Origin: Pseudomonas benzenivorans
GTDB taxonomy: Bacteria > Pseudomonadota > Gammaproteobacteria > Pseudomonadales > Pseudomonadaceae
DNA: 64,000 nt
Assembly (NCBI RefSeq): GCF_900100495.1
Contig: NZ_FNCT01000007.1
Coordinates: forward strand, 124,001-188,000
Direction: 5' to 3'
The notes beneath the pieces were generated by a model, which ran no database searches, was not told the origin of the DNA, and worked only from the letters and a program-made list of their open reading frames with translations. The position numbers and the translations under genes were made by a program. Below are positions 24,134 through 32,006 of this stretch, piece by piece (the stretch's first letter is position 1; every line of letters begins with the position of its first letter).

Positions 24134-25189
24134 TTAGGAAGTTTTGGTGCCAAAGTGCTTGGCGAAGTAATCGATCATTTCCGCCGCCTGAGTCCCCTCA
24201 CGGAATCGTTTCTGTTCATCGAAGTTGATCGACGGCAACATGTGGATAAATTGATCCTCTGCGTAGAGCGACATCACGGCCTGTGGGTCTAGCAGCGGCG
24301 TGCGCCGGCGGGTCAATCCGTTAGCTGCCTCGATGGCAGCCCCGATCATGACGTCAGCTATCTGGACGGCGGGGCTGGTCTTCGAGTCGACTTGGGTCAC
24401 GGAAGACAGCTTGAGCGGAAAACGGATGCCCGCGATTTGTGTCTGCCTGAATTCGATCTCATCTTGGTGGTCGATGTAGCGCTGCAACAGTTCGTGGTAC
24501 GTGAGTAGATTCTTCGATTGGTCGTGCTCGACTCTGTACGGTCCCGACGCCATTACCTCCATCCGGCTGATAAGAGATTGGAGTACCACCATCGCCGCGT
24601 CGGTCGAAACGCCCGGCGTGGCAATCGCGGACAAGCATTCAGGCGCTGCTAGTGCGAGCGGGCCGAGCGCTTCGGGTAATTGCTGCCAGTCCAGTTCTCT
24701 GACTGCCTTAACCAACGCCTCCAGGGCTTGCGGAGTCTTTGATTTGATAGCCCGCTGGAAGGCTGCGAGCAGTTCATCGAAGCCCTCTTTGCCGAGCAAG
24801 GTGGGGCCGACTGTGTACAGCAGCGAAGCCAATGCATAGTTCTGGCCGTCTTGGTAGAAGTTCATACCACGCTTGTAGTAGAACGGCTCGACTGCGTAGT
24901 CCATGAACATGAGCAGCAGCAGGTAGCGTTTGTCGCAGACGTAGGTTACGCACTTGTGCTGGTCAAGTACGGCCCGCTGCAGGTTCAGCAGCGGCTGCCG
25001 GTAACCAGGACGCCGTGCCAGCGCGTGGTATTTGAGCTCAGGTGCCTGTAGCTTGGGGAAGTGCGTGCGAATCAGCCGCGCAGCTTCATCGTGGGTAATA
25101 GCCACTGCTGCGGCTCCCTGAAATTGTTGCTCTGGGTTGAGCAAATCGAACCCGGTGTAGCCACTCTCGTCGATGTGGAAGCATTCCAT
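24134..25189 (-). CDS. DUF3800 protein
   Basis: A 351-aa protein. The N-terminal FHIDESGYTGFDLLNPEQQF is the hallmark of DUF3800, whose conserved acidic residues recall RNase-H-like folds. A later QVDSKTSPAVQIADVMIGA fits the second conserved block. The function of the family is not established, but it often sits near defence and mobile genes. It is the first gene of the operon, 27 bases before the OLD nuclease gene, and its start faces the divergent DUF6088 gene. It is not part of the standard two-gene Gabija. Confidence 0.82.
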   Translation of the reverse strand: MECFHIDESGYTGFDLLNPEQQFQGAAAVAITHDEAARLIRTHFPKLQAPELKYHALARRPGYRQPLLNLQRAVLDQHKCVTYVCDKRYLLLLMFMDYAVEPFYYKRGMNFYQDGQNYALASLLYTVGPTLLGKEGFDELLAAFQRAIKSKTPQALEALVKAVRELDWQQLPEALGPLALAAPECLSAIATPGVSTDAAMVVLQSLISRMEVMASGPYRVEHDQSKNLLTYHELLQRYIDHQDEIEFRQTQIAGIRFPLKLSSVTQVDSKTSPAVQIADVMIGAAIEAANGLTRRRTPLLDPQAVMSLYAEDQFIHMLPSINFDEQKRFREGTQAAEMIDYFAKHFGTKTS

Positions 25190-25362
25190 GCGTCGTCATC
25201 TCTGCGCGGATTGATAAAGCATTGCGGAGGCATCCGCCAATTGATGATGCCTGAAGGGTGGCGCGAAATCGCTCAGTTTCCCTAGTTGAAACGCTGGAGG
25301 CATTGTCCCGCGCGGCTTATAGTCGCTGCTTCTGTCAGAAAATCAGGCCCTAGAAGGCTCTC

Positions 25363-25950
25363 ATGTCTGCCACTGAAGCCATCTCGAACCGACTCAAATA
25401 TATGCAGAAGGGGCAGCCCTTTTCCCGCGTGGTGTTTGCGCAGGTCGGTTCCCGTGCAGCGGTCGATAAAGCGCTTTCCAGGCTAGTGAAATCAGGCTGT
25501 CTGGAGCGCGTCGCTCGCGGCGTTTACATGCGACCAAAGTTGAGCGCGTACACAGGCAGGGGGGTTCGACCCAGCCCGCTGAGCATCATGAGCGTTATCA
25601 CCAAGGCGAACGGCGAGACGATTCAGATACACGGAGCAGAGGCTGTCCGTAGGTTGGGCCTCAGTACGCAAATGCAGGTGGTGCCGACCTTCTACACCAG
25701 CGGTGCGACGCGCGACATTAAAGTTGGCAATGCGGTGGTTCGTCTCAGGCATGCTTCCAGTGATCGCTTGCAACATGCAGGAACGAGGGTAGGAATGGTG
25801 CTCAGCGCTCTCCACTACCTCGGGAAAGAGGGACTGTCCACCCAGGTCGTTTCCAAGATCACCAATGCCATGAATGGCGAAGAGTTGCTCAAGCTCAGAG
25901 CCTGCAGAATGCCTGCATGGATGCGGTCGGCATTGCTTCTTATAGGCTGA
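25363..25950 (+). CDS. DUF6088/AbiEi-like winged-helix protein
   Basis: A 195-aa protein. The N-terminus (SNRLKYMQKGQPFSRVVFAQ, DKALSRLVKSGCLERVARGVYMRP) is a winged helix of the AbiEi antitoxin type, and the rest matches the DUF6088 body. AbiEi proteins repress their operon and neutralise a nucleotidyltransferase toxin AbiEii. No such gene follows; the next 150 bases hold only dyads and then a MerR-like gene. So it may be an orphan antitoxin, or the partner of an unrecognised neighbour. It diverges from the DUF3800 operon with 173 bases between starts. Confidence 0.8.
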   Translation: MSATEAISNRLKYMQKGQPFSRVVFAQVGSRAAVDKALSRLVKSGCLERVARGVYMRPKLSAYTGRGVRPSPLSIMSVITKANGETIQIHGAEAVRRLGLSTQMQVVPTFYTSGATRDIKVGNAVVRLRHASSDRLQHAGTRVGMVLSALHYLGKEGLSTQVVSKITNAMNGEELLKLRACRMPAWMRSALLLIG

Positions 25951-26006
25951 AGCGGCAGCAGTCCTCTGGTTGGCCGGGCAGGGGAGATCCTCCAGAAGGG
26001 CTTAAA

Positions 26007-26038
26007 ATGGTGTCCACTAAAAAACTGGTGGACACCAT
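26007..26038. repeat. Perfect 11-bp inverted repeat
   Basis: ATGGTGTCCAC (26007-26017) pairs with GTGGACACCAT (26028-26038) across a ten-base A-rich loop. On the minus strand the stem is followed by TTTAAG, so it could act as a weak terminator in that direction, but no minus-strand gene ends there. It could also be a scar of two abutting insertion-sequence ends. Confidence 0.6.
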
Positions 26039-26085
26039 GCCGTGAGTAGGAGGGGCCGGGGTCGGACGCTTGCATTGCAACCCCT

Positions 26086-26132
26086 CCCCAATCTAATTCG
26101 TTGTCAGCAACGAATTGGATTGGGGTTATACT
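26086..26132 (+). promoter_or_regulatory. Long palindrome overlapping a MerR-type promoter
   Basis: Two 18-base arms (26086-26103 and 26108-26125, one mismatch) flank TCAG. The right arm fills the spacer between TTGTCA (26101-26106) and TATACT (26127-26132), a 20-bp gap typical of promoters controlled by MerR-like activators. The next ATG is only seven bases past the -10, so the mRNA may be leaderless or nearly so. Confidence 0.6.
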
Positions 26133-26139
26133 TGAGGTT

Positions 26140-26592
26140 ATGAGATTCGTACCTGCCCAAGCTAAAGAAGCCATCGGAATCTCCGAAGAGACATTTCGAC
26201 ATTGGCGACAAGCGCTAGCGCCCCTGAAGGGGAAGCGCGGTTATGGCCCCTGTTTTTCGCCTGGCGACCTGCTCTCCTTGAAGGTCGTGGCTCAATTGCA
26301 TGCTCTGGGTATCCAGGTGCGCCATATCGCCCCCCACGCTGAGGCTCTATTCCTGAGCTGCTCTCAGGTTGCTTGGTTTGGCCTTGAGGACAAAGCCATC
26401 GTTTTTGATGGTGTATCCATTGAGCTAACTAGCGTAGCCAGTGATTCAAAGTCGGACACGCGCTCCCGCATCGTTGTGCCGTTACGCCCGTTAATCTCTG
26501 AGCTTAGGAAATGCCTTTCCCTTGAAGAGGCACATCCTCAATCTGACCTGGTATTTCCTCCTCTTGAAGTAGTAAATGGGCGGCCAGCGTGA
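26140..26592 (+). CDS. MerR-like DNA-binding regulator
   Basis: A 150-aa protein. Residues near the start (AQAKEAIGISEETFRHWRQA, then GPCFSPGDLLSLKVVAQL, GIQVRHI) form a MerR-type winged helix. The C-terminal part is unlike known effector domains. I placed the start at the ATG of 26140; the alternative TTG at 26101 would lie inside the palindrome and has no ribosome site. The ATG is only two bases after GAGG, so translation may be from a leaderless mRNA. It precedes the methyltransferase gene by 66 bases and probably controls itself and that pair. Confidence 0.72.
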   Translation: MRFVPAQAKEAIGISEETFRHWRQALAPLKGKRGYGPCFSPGDLLSLKVVAQLHALGIQVRHIAPHAEALFLSCSQVAWFGLEDKAIVFDGVSIELTSVASDSKSDTRSRIVVPLRPLISELRKCLSLEEAHPQSDLVFPPLEVVNGRPA

Positions 26593-26658
26593 AGCGAATA
26601 GAGAGCCATTCCTCGCGTCGCTTTCTGGCAGAGGAGCCAGTCGACATAGTGCAAGAAC

Positions 26659-29600
26659 ATGGAAACGTTGACGATGTTGCCTGCTGAGTTAACCCGCCAA
26701 ACCATCGCAGCGGCCTTGGGCACACAGCCGGATGCGGTCGTGACCTTCGCACAGGCGTCTGAGGCACTTCAGCCTGAGCACTTAGACTTCTTGGGGCTGG
26801 TGAGTGCTTATGCTCGCAAGGAGCCGACTCCGGACGCTGTGGTCCTGAACGACGACCAGCCACTGCTCTACATCTGGGACCTACGGCACGAGCCGTCGCT
26901 GCATGCGCAGGACCGATGCCGAGATATGTCCCGCCTTGCGTTGCGAGCAGACGCTCCCTATGTCGTGTTCCTGCGTCCGGGAACTGTGCAGGTGTACGCT
27001 TTGGGACAAGCGCGTGATGTTGATGCCTCACCGCTGCTGGAAGCTGCTGACCTCCATCCGGGCCTGCTCGCGAAGCTCGCTTTTGGGGACGTATCGACCC
27101 GTGCAGACGGTATTAGTACGCACGCACTGATGCTTGAGTTGCTGAATGTCGTAACCGAGGAATTGATCAGCCTGCGCAACGTCAGTGCTTCTGAAGCTCT
27201 GGCTTTGATGGGGCGTGCTCTTTTCCTCCGGTTCCTCTCCGATCGCGGGATCCTCAGTGAGCTCAATCCCTTCCCCGGCGTACCGCGGTTTGTGGATTGC
27301 CTGTCCACTCCCGAGTACGCGGCGATCAGCTCCAAATGGCTTGATGATACCTTCAACGGCGATCTACTGACCCTTCCAGATAAGGGGAGCGAAGCCTATT
27401 TTCGTGGGCTGAAGGTCAGCAACGGTACCTCTGCACTGAACGATTTGAGCGCCATAATCCGAGGCGACAAACCTGTAGGGGACGGCGCCTATCAGACCCA
27501 GTTCTCCTGGAGCGACTTGCACTTCGCTTACATCCCGGTGGGGCTGCTCAGTCAGGTCTACGAGGAGTACATCCATCGCTTCGAGACCTCAACGGCCAAA
27601 GATGAAAGTGTCTATTACACGCCTAGGCACCTCGCCGAATATGTGGTCGACCATGCACTGGGCATGTTGGGGCCAGACGCCTATAAGGCCAGGGTTCTCG
27701 ACCCTGCAGCAGGCGGCGGTGTGTTCTTGCTTGCCGCATTTCGCCGACTTGTCCAAGGATACTGGCGAGCAAAAGGAAAGCAGCCAACCACGAAAGTGAT
27801 CCGGCACATCCTGAACAACCAACTGGTAGGTATGGATATCAACCCGGCCGCCCGTCAGCTGAGTGCACTGGCTCTGTACCTGACGGCTCTGGAGCTGGAT
27901 CCTGATGTTGGGAAGCTTCAGGATCTGAAGTTCGAGAAGCTTCAGGGACAGGTGCTGCTTGATGCTGAGAACTGGGTTGATGAGCCCAGTGGCCTTCGTC
28001 TGGGCAGTCTGAGTCGCCCTGCCGCAGATGCAATGTGCGGCCAATTTGATGTGGTCGTTGGGAATCCGCCGTGGACGTCTATTGCTGATCGCTCGAAACA
28101 GAAGGCTTTTGACGAGGTAGCACGCCAGGCGATGAGGGGAAGGGGTATCCCTCCGGTGACCAATCCGGATGGGGTGCCAGATCTGCCATTTGTGTGGCAG
28201 TCCACCCGGTGGGCCAAACCCGGTGCCGTAATCGCATTCGCTCTGCACGCCCGCTTGCTGATCAAGACAACGCATCAAGGTTTGGATGCGCGGAAAGCGC
28301 TGTTCAGCGGGTTGAATGTCACGTACGTGCTCAACGGGATGGAACTGCGCAATACCCCGGTATGGCCGAGCAACGCCGCTTACTTCTGTCTGCTTTTCGC
28401 ACGGAATGAGGCTGCGCAACCGGACAGCCATTTCTACGCGGTTACCCCGGCCGTAGATCGAGCACTCAATGCTGAAGGTCGCATCCGTATCGACCACAAA
28501 GATGCCTGGGCATCTGACACCGAGATGGTCGGCCAGGTACCGCATCTGTTCAAAACACTGGCGAAGGGAAATGGCCTGGATGTAGCTCTGCTGGAGAAGA
28601 TACAGCGAGACGTTAGGCGCCCGGGCGCGCCTTCAGATGCAGGTGAATCCGGCCAGCAAGCCGAATCGTGTCGACCTACTTTGAAAGCTTATGCCGATAG
28701 TGTCGGCATCAACCACGGCCATGGGTACCAGACCACTAGCGAGCAGGAAGCGGCTGATTTCCTTATTGGTTTGCCGATGATGCCGGACCCAACAAAGGCG
28801 CTGTGGCATATCGTGCCGACTCATGAGCTGGGGCCGTTCGAGCGCGAGCGCGTCCATCGTCGGCGCAATGCCAAGATCTATGAACCTCCAGTAGTTCTAC
28901 TCAGGAAGTCGCCTAGTACCAATCTGAACGCGCCTGCAGCCATGTTGGCCCTAGAGCGCGTTGCGTATCGTGAGTCGTACATTGGGTACAGTTGTGCAGC
29001 AGTAGCAGAGCCTCGCTTAATGGCGGTATACCTCTGGGCGCTGATGAACAGCAAACTGTTCCTGTACTACGCGCTGATGACGAGCAGTATTTTTGGGTGT
29101 GAGCGCGAAGCTGTTCAGAAGTCCGACATCGAGCAGTTCCCGGTAATCCCACTCGAATCGCTGCATGAAAAGAACCTTGATCTACTCCGCGAGCTTCTCG
29201 TTAAAGTAGAGTCGCGCCAGCTTGATGCAAAGGATATCGACTCGATCGTCAACGCAATTTACCGGCTAGCACCTGCAGACGTCGCACTTGTCGAGGATCG
29301 ACTAGCTACCGCGCTACCATTTTCCCAAGTTAAGAGGTTTGCAGTATCTCCTCCGAGCGAGAAGGAAGTTGAGCGGTATCTGGAGTCACTTGAAAAGATA
29401 CTTAAGCCTTTTGACTTCAGCGAGCAGCCCTTGGAGCTGGCTGCGGTCCCACAAAGCCCACTATCACCATGGCGATTCATCAGAATCGGAGGGCCTGCCA
29501 CAGGCCATCTTCCTAAAGCGTCTGACCTTCTTGCGACTCTGAACATGGCAGATGGGATGGGATGTACGCTGGTGGAGTTTCATGAGGAGGGCGCTATGTA

Positions 29601-29724
29601 TCTGGGTGTCTTGAACCAGCGACGCTACTGGACTCGAACAGCGGCCCGCACATTTGCCTTGGATTTAATTAAGCGCAATGACGCTATTCTCAACCGAGTG
29701 ACAAGGAGCGCGGTTGCTACATGA
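26659..29724 (+). CDS. N6-adenine-type DNA methyltransferase (restriction-modification-like)
   Basis: A 1021-aa protein. The SAM-binding motif I is VLDPAAGGGVFLLAAFRRL (about 346-364) and the catalytic motif IV is VVVGNPPWTS (about 464-473), a gamma-class N6-adenine arrangement. The region before is YYTPRHLAEYVVDHAL, usual for type I/IIG enzymes. The N-terminal 300 residues hold no clear nuclease motif. A C-terminal part (from about 770) resembles a target-recognition region (AVAEPRLMAVYLWALMNSKL ... EREAVQKSDIEQFPVIPL). Its stop overlaps the start of the PD-(D/E)XK gene (ATGA). It probably protects host DNA. Confidence 0.85.
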   Translation: METLTMLPAELTRQTIAAALGTQPDAVVTFAQASEALQPEHLDFLGLVSAYARKEPTPDAVVLNDDQPLLYIWDLRHEPSLHAQDRCRDMSRLALRADAPYVVFLRPGTVQVYALGQARDVDASPLLEAADLHPGLLAKLAFGDVSTRADGISTHALMLELLNVVTEELISLRNVSASEALALMGRALFLRFLSDRGILSELNPFPGVPRFVDCLSTPEYAAISSKWLDDTFNGDLLTLPDKGSEAYFRGLKVSNGTSALNDLSAIIRGDKPVGDGAYQTQFSWSDLHFAYIPVGLLSQVYEEYIHRFETSTAKDESVYYTPRHLAEYVVDHALGMLGPDAYKARVLDPAAGGGVFLLAAFRRLVQGYWRAKGKQPTTKVIRHILNNQLVGMDINPAARQLSALALYLTALELDPDVGKLQDLKFEKLQGQVLLDAENWVDEPSGLRLGSLSRPAADAMCGQFDVVVGNPPWTSIADRSKQKAFDEVARQAMRGRGIPPVTNPDGVPDLPFVWQSTRWAKPGAVIAFALHARLLIKTTHQGLDARKALFSGLNVTYVLNGMELRNTPVWPSNAAYFCLLFARNEAAQPDSHFYAVTPAVDRALNAEGRIRIDHKDAWASDTEMVGQVPHLFKTLAKGNGLDVALLEKIQRDVRRPGAPSDAGESGQQAESCRPTLKAYADSVGINHGHGYQTTSEQEAADFLIGLPMMPDPTKALWHIVPTHELGPFERERVHRRRNAKIYEPPVVLLRKSPSTNLNAPAAMLALERVAYRESYIGYSCAAVAEPRLMAVYLWALMNSKLFLYYALMTSSIFGCEREAVQKSDIEQFPVIPLESLHEKNLDLLRELLVKVESRQLDAKDIDSIVNAIYRLAPADVALVEDRLATALPFSQVKRFAVSPPSEKEVERYLESLEKILKPFDFSEQPLELAAVPQSPLSPWRFIRIGGPATGHLPKASDLLATLNMADGMGCTLVEFHEEGAMYLGVLNQRRYWTRTAARTFALDLIKRNDAILNRVTRSAVAT

Positions 29725-30452
29725 TTGGGCCACACGGAAGTCCCGGAAAACTAGTCTCAAGCCACGCAGGGTTCCCAGTTAGGGTCTCGCCGAATGTCTT
29801 AACAGTGGTCATTCAGGCCCTACAACAAGCATGGGCAGAAATCTGCAGCGACCCAGTAAAGCATTTGGCGCCTGTCACTCCGGGGAATCCGGAGGAGGAT
29901 CGCTATACAGACGCGATTTGTGAGTTGCTTTTGTACTACCTGTATGACCCATCGCTTCCCGTAAATGGTTTCACATCCGATGTGTTCGAAAGTGTTGAGC
30001 GTGGCGCCAATCTCTCGAATTTCAATTTGGGCGTGATAAATAAACAGCCAGACTTAGTCATACGTCTAGCTAACAGCCCCTTGGTCAACACCCGCCGATA
30101 CGTTGGGATCTTCGCTGAGACCAAAGTGGTTTCAAAGAAAAAAGCACTGAGTAACTACACGCAGCAAGGTGTTTCGAGGTTCGTACGGGGAGACTACGCG
30201 TGGGCAATGCAGGACGGAATCATGATTGCCTATCGGAAGCAACCAACTCGGCAGGTTGATGCTTTAGATGAGTCTTTGAAGAAGGATGTTTCTTTGTTGA
30301 CGCAACAAGAGAACTCCAAGCATCTTGTTCAGTCGAACTTGCCGATACCTGCTTGCGGCAAGAGTACGCATGAGCGGCGGTGGACTTATCAAGCCGGCGG
30401 TGCGCCTGGAGAGATTCGCCTGTGGCACCTGTGGGCTTTCGATATTCCATAG
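29721..30452 (+). CDS. Putative PD-(D/E)XK nuclease partner of the methyltransferase
   Basis: A 243-aa protein translationally coupled to the methyltransferase gene by a four-base overlap. The nuclease signature is visible as D in NKQPDLVIRL followed by E-x-K in YVGIFAETKVVSKKKA, the usual PD-(D/E)XK spacing. No DNA-target domain is recognised. The natural reading is a restriction subunit of a two-gene restriction-modification or related defence system. Because only the motif supports the nuclease call, other roles cannot be excluded. Confidence 0.65.
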   Translation: MIGPHGSPGKLVSSHAGFPVRVSPNVLTVVIQALQQAWAEICSDPVKHLAPVTPGNPEEDRYTDAICELLLYYLYDPSLPVNGFTSDVFESVERGANLSNFNLGVINKQPDLVIRLANSPLVNTRRYVGIFAETKVVSKKKALSNYTQQGVSRFVRGDYAWAMQDGIMIAYRKQPTRQVDALDESLKKDVSLLTQQENSKHLVQSNLPIPACGKSTHERRWTYQAGGAPGEIRLWHLWAFDIP

Positions 30453-30615
30453 TCCTTCAATAGTGGGTGCGCCGGCCAGCTGTAAATAGTTGGGGGCGGA
30501 TTAAGTCTGGTATGAGTGATATTCGGTCCGAGGCCGACGACTTATTTAAGTTTTACTCATGCGCGGGGCTGTCCGAATAAATAAGGTTAAGATGCGCTGG
30601 GTTGCTATTTTTTTG

Positions 30616-30635
30616 TTGAGGCATCATGCCTCGTC
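30616..30635. terminator. Hairpin at the 3' end of the DUF4365 gene
   Basis: A near-perfect palindrome (GAGGCATCATGCCTC core) spans the DUF4365 stop codon. On the plus strand it sits between T-rich stretches. It could stop plus-strand transcription from the PD-(D/E)XK gene or stabilise the minus-strand message. It is not a classical terminator. Confidence 0.4.
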
Positions 30636-31394
30636 AATAAATTTTTGGATTTCGCCGTTTCCGTACTTTCGATCATCCCAGTCGATATGCATATTCCAGT
30701 CCCGCATGAATGTTCTCAACTCATTCAGTGTTTCCTCAAGGCCTATTTCCATATCCTTGCATTGGGTTGCCCCAACTTTATAATTGGTGGATAGGGTCTT
30801 GGCTTGTAACAGATCATCGTAGGCCTTCTTCCTTCTACTCATTATCTCAATGAGGTAATCCGGGTCTGAGTAATCCTCCATTCCCTCGATTGCTGATTTT
30901 ATTTCATCTATCTTCATCTGGACATCAGATAGATGTGCCTGTATTGCAGTCATGATGCTTTCTTCGGCTGCTGCTTTAATGCGCCTGCCGCTGGACTCAT
31001 TGAACTGTTCTCGTGCTAAGTCAAAATCAATGCGGATAGAATCTTTCTCAGTTACATGGTAGGCAAATTTTTTCCTTATGTGATGAAGATACATTGTTTG
31101 CTTGCTTAGTGATATCAACACAATGAATACAGGGGTGTCCATGTCGCGCCAGTAATCGAGTTGCTTCTTTTTTACGTACCAAGAGGGTTGTGGCTCTTCA
31201 TCGGCTGATGTTTTGATCTGGAAAGCGACAAATCTTCCGGTGCTGTTCCGATCCTCATCCAGTATTTCCACCTGTGCATCAATGCCGATATCGATATCGA
31301 ACAACCGGCAAGGCCAGCCGAGAATATGAGAAATTTGATACGCAAAGAAGTATTCTCCTGCATCACCGATCGCGGTATTTGATGTGTACTTCAT
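30624..31394 (-). CDS. DUF4365 protein with PD-(D/E)XK-like core
   Basis: A 256-aa protein of very AT-rich codons compared with all neighbours. The N-terminus has AIGDAGEYFFAYQISHILGW and then DIDIGIDAQVEILDE followed by VAFQIKTS, matching the DUF4365 arrangement of a D...(E/Q)-x-K nuclease-like site. Its C-terminal third is helical and charged. DUF4365 proteins appear often in defence islands; a biochemical role is not certain. It has its own strand and no operon partner. Base composition suggests recent acquisition from a low-GC donor. Confidence 0.78.
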   Translation of the reverse strand: MKYTSNTAIGDAGEYFFAYQISHILGWPCRLFDIDIGIDAQVEILDEDRNSTGRFVAFQIKTSADEEPQPSWYVKKKQLDYWRDMDTPVFIVLISLSKQTMYLHHIRKKFAYHVTEKDSIRIDFDLAREQFNESSGRRIKAAAEESIMTAIQAHLSDVQMKIDEIKSAIEGMEDYSDPDYLIEIMSRRKKAYDDLLQAKTLSTNYKVGATQCKDMEIGLEETLNELRTFMRDWNMHIDWDDRKYGNGEIQKFIDEA

Positions 31395-32006
31395 GTTATT
31401 TTTCAGTTGCCTTTCTGTATGGTTCGGCGGAGATTGAGCTTTCTTGGCAGTGCCAATTCTTCAGGTGCCCCATCTTCTCTGAACTCCAAGAGGTAAAGCA
31501 GTAGGCTCGCTGGCCGCGCGTCTTGCTACGGATCTGAAACGTTCCTCTCACAGTCTGCCTGATCGTATACCGTTATGTCCTGAGCGGTGAGTCGGTCAAG
31601 CAGTTCTTGCATGTGGTCAAACACCTCAAGGCGTGAGGTACTTGAGTAGTGATCGGAGCGGTCGTGGTAGTTCCTGATATTGTAAGCTAGCTCCGCAAAG
31701 TCTCCCGTCTTTATTGGGGGCTCAAAGGTTGATTCTATGTAATCATCCCTGCATTCTGCAGCAGGCTTGGCTACGCCCTCCGGTGGGCAAAGGGCGTTTC
31801 CTTGGAAGGGGGCATTTGTCAGCGACGTCGTAGCTACCGCTGTGGGCGCCCGCTGATGGCAAGACGCTATTGCTCAGTTATTATGGCGCCTCTTACCATT
31901 CTCGGACAGGCAAGCCGCTCGCATCTTTCCGGTCGCGGCATCAGTAATGAAAGGGAAGCCTTTGTGAAGGAACGACGCGCATTGAACGCCTTTAGGAATT
32001 ACCACC
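31395..32006. other. 612-bp gap with a startless open frame
   Basis: No intact gene is supported. On the minus strand a 116-codon frame (31526-31873) stays open and its last part (ECRDDYIESTFEPP, GDFAELAYNIRNYHDRSDHY) looks protein-like, but no ATG, GTG or TTG occurs before the final third. It may be the 3' remnant of a gene. A possible plus-strand frame at 31802-32014 has no ribosome site and overlaps the next gene. The promoter of the 758-aa gene must lie near the right end. Confidence 0.45.

Noticed and set aside
26007..26038. Complete insertion sequence bounded by the TGGTGTCCAC repeat
   Set aside because: Only the two 11-base arms are present ten bases apart; no transposase gene is linked to them.
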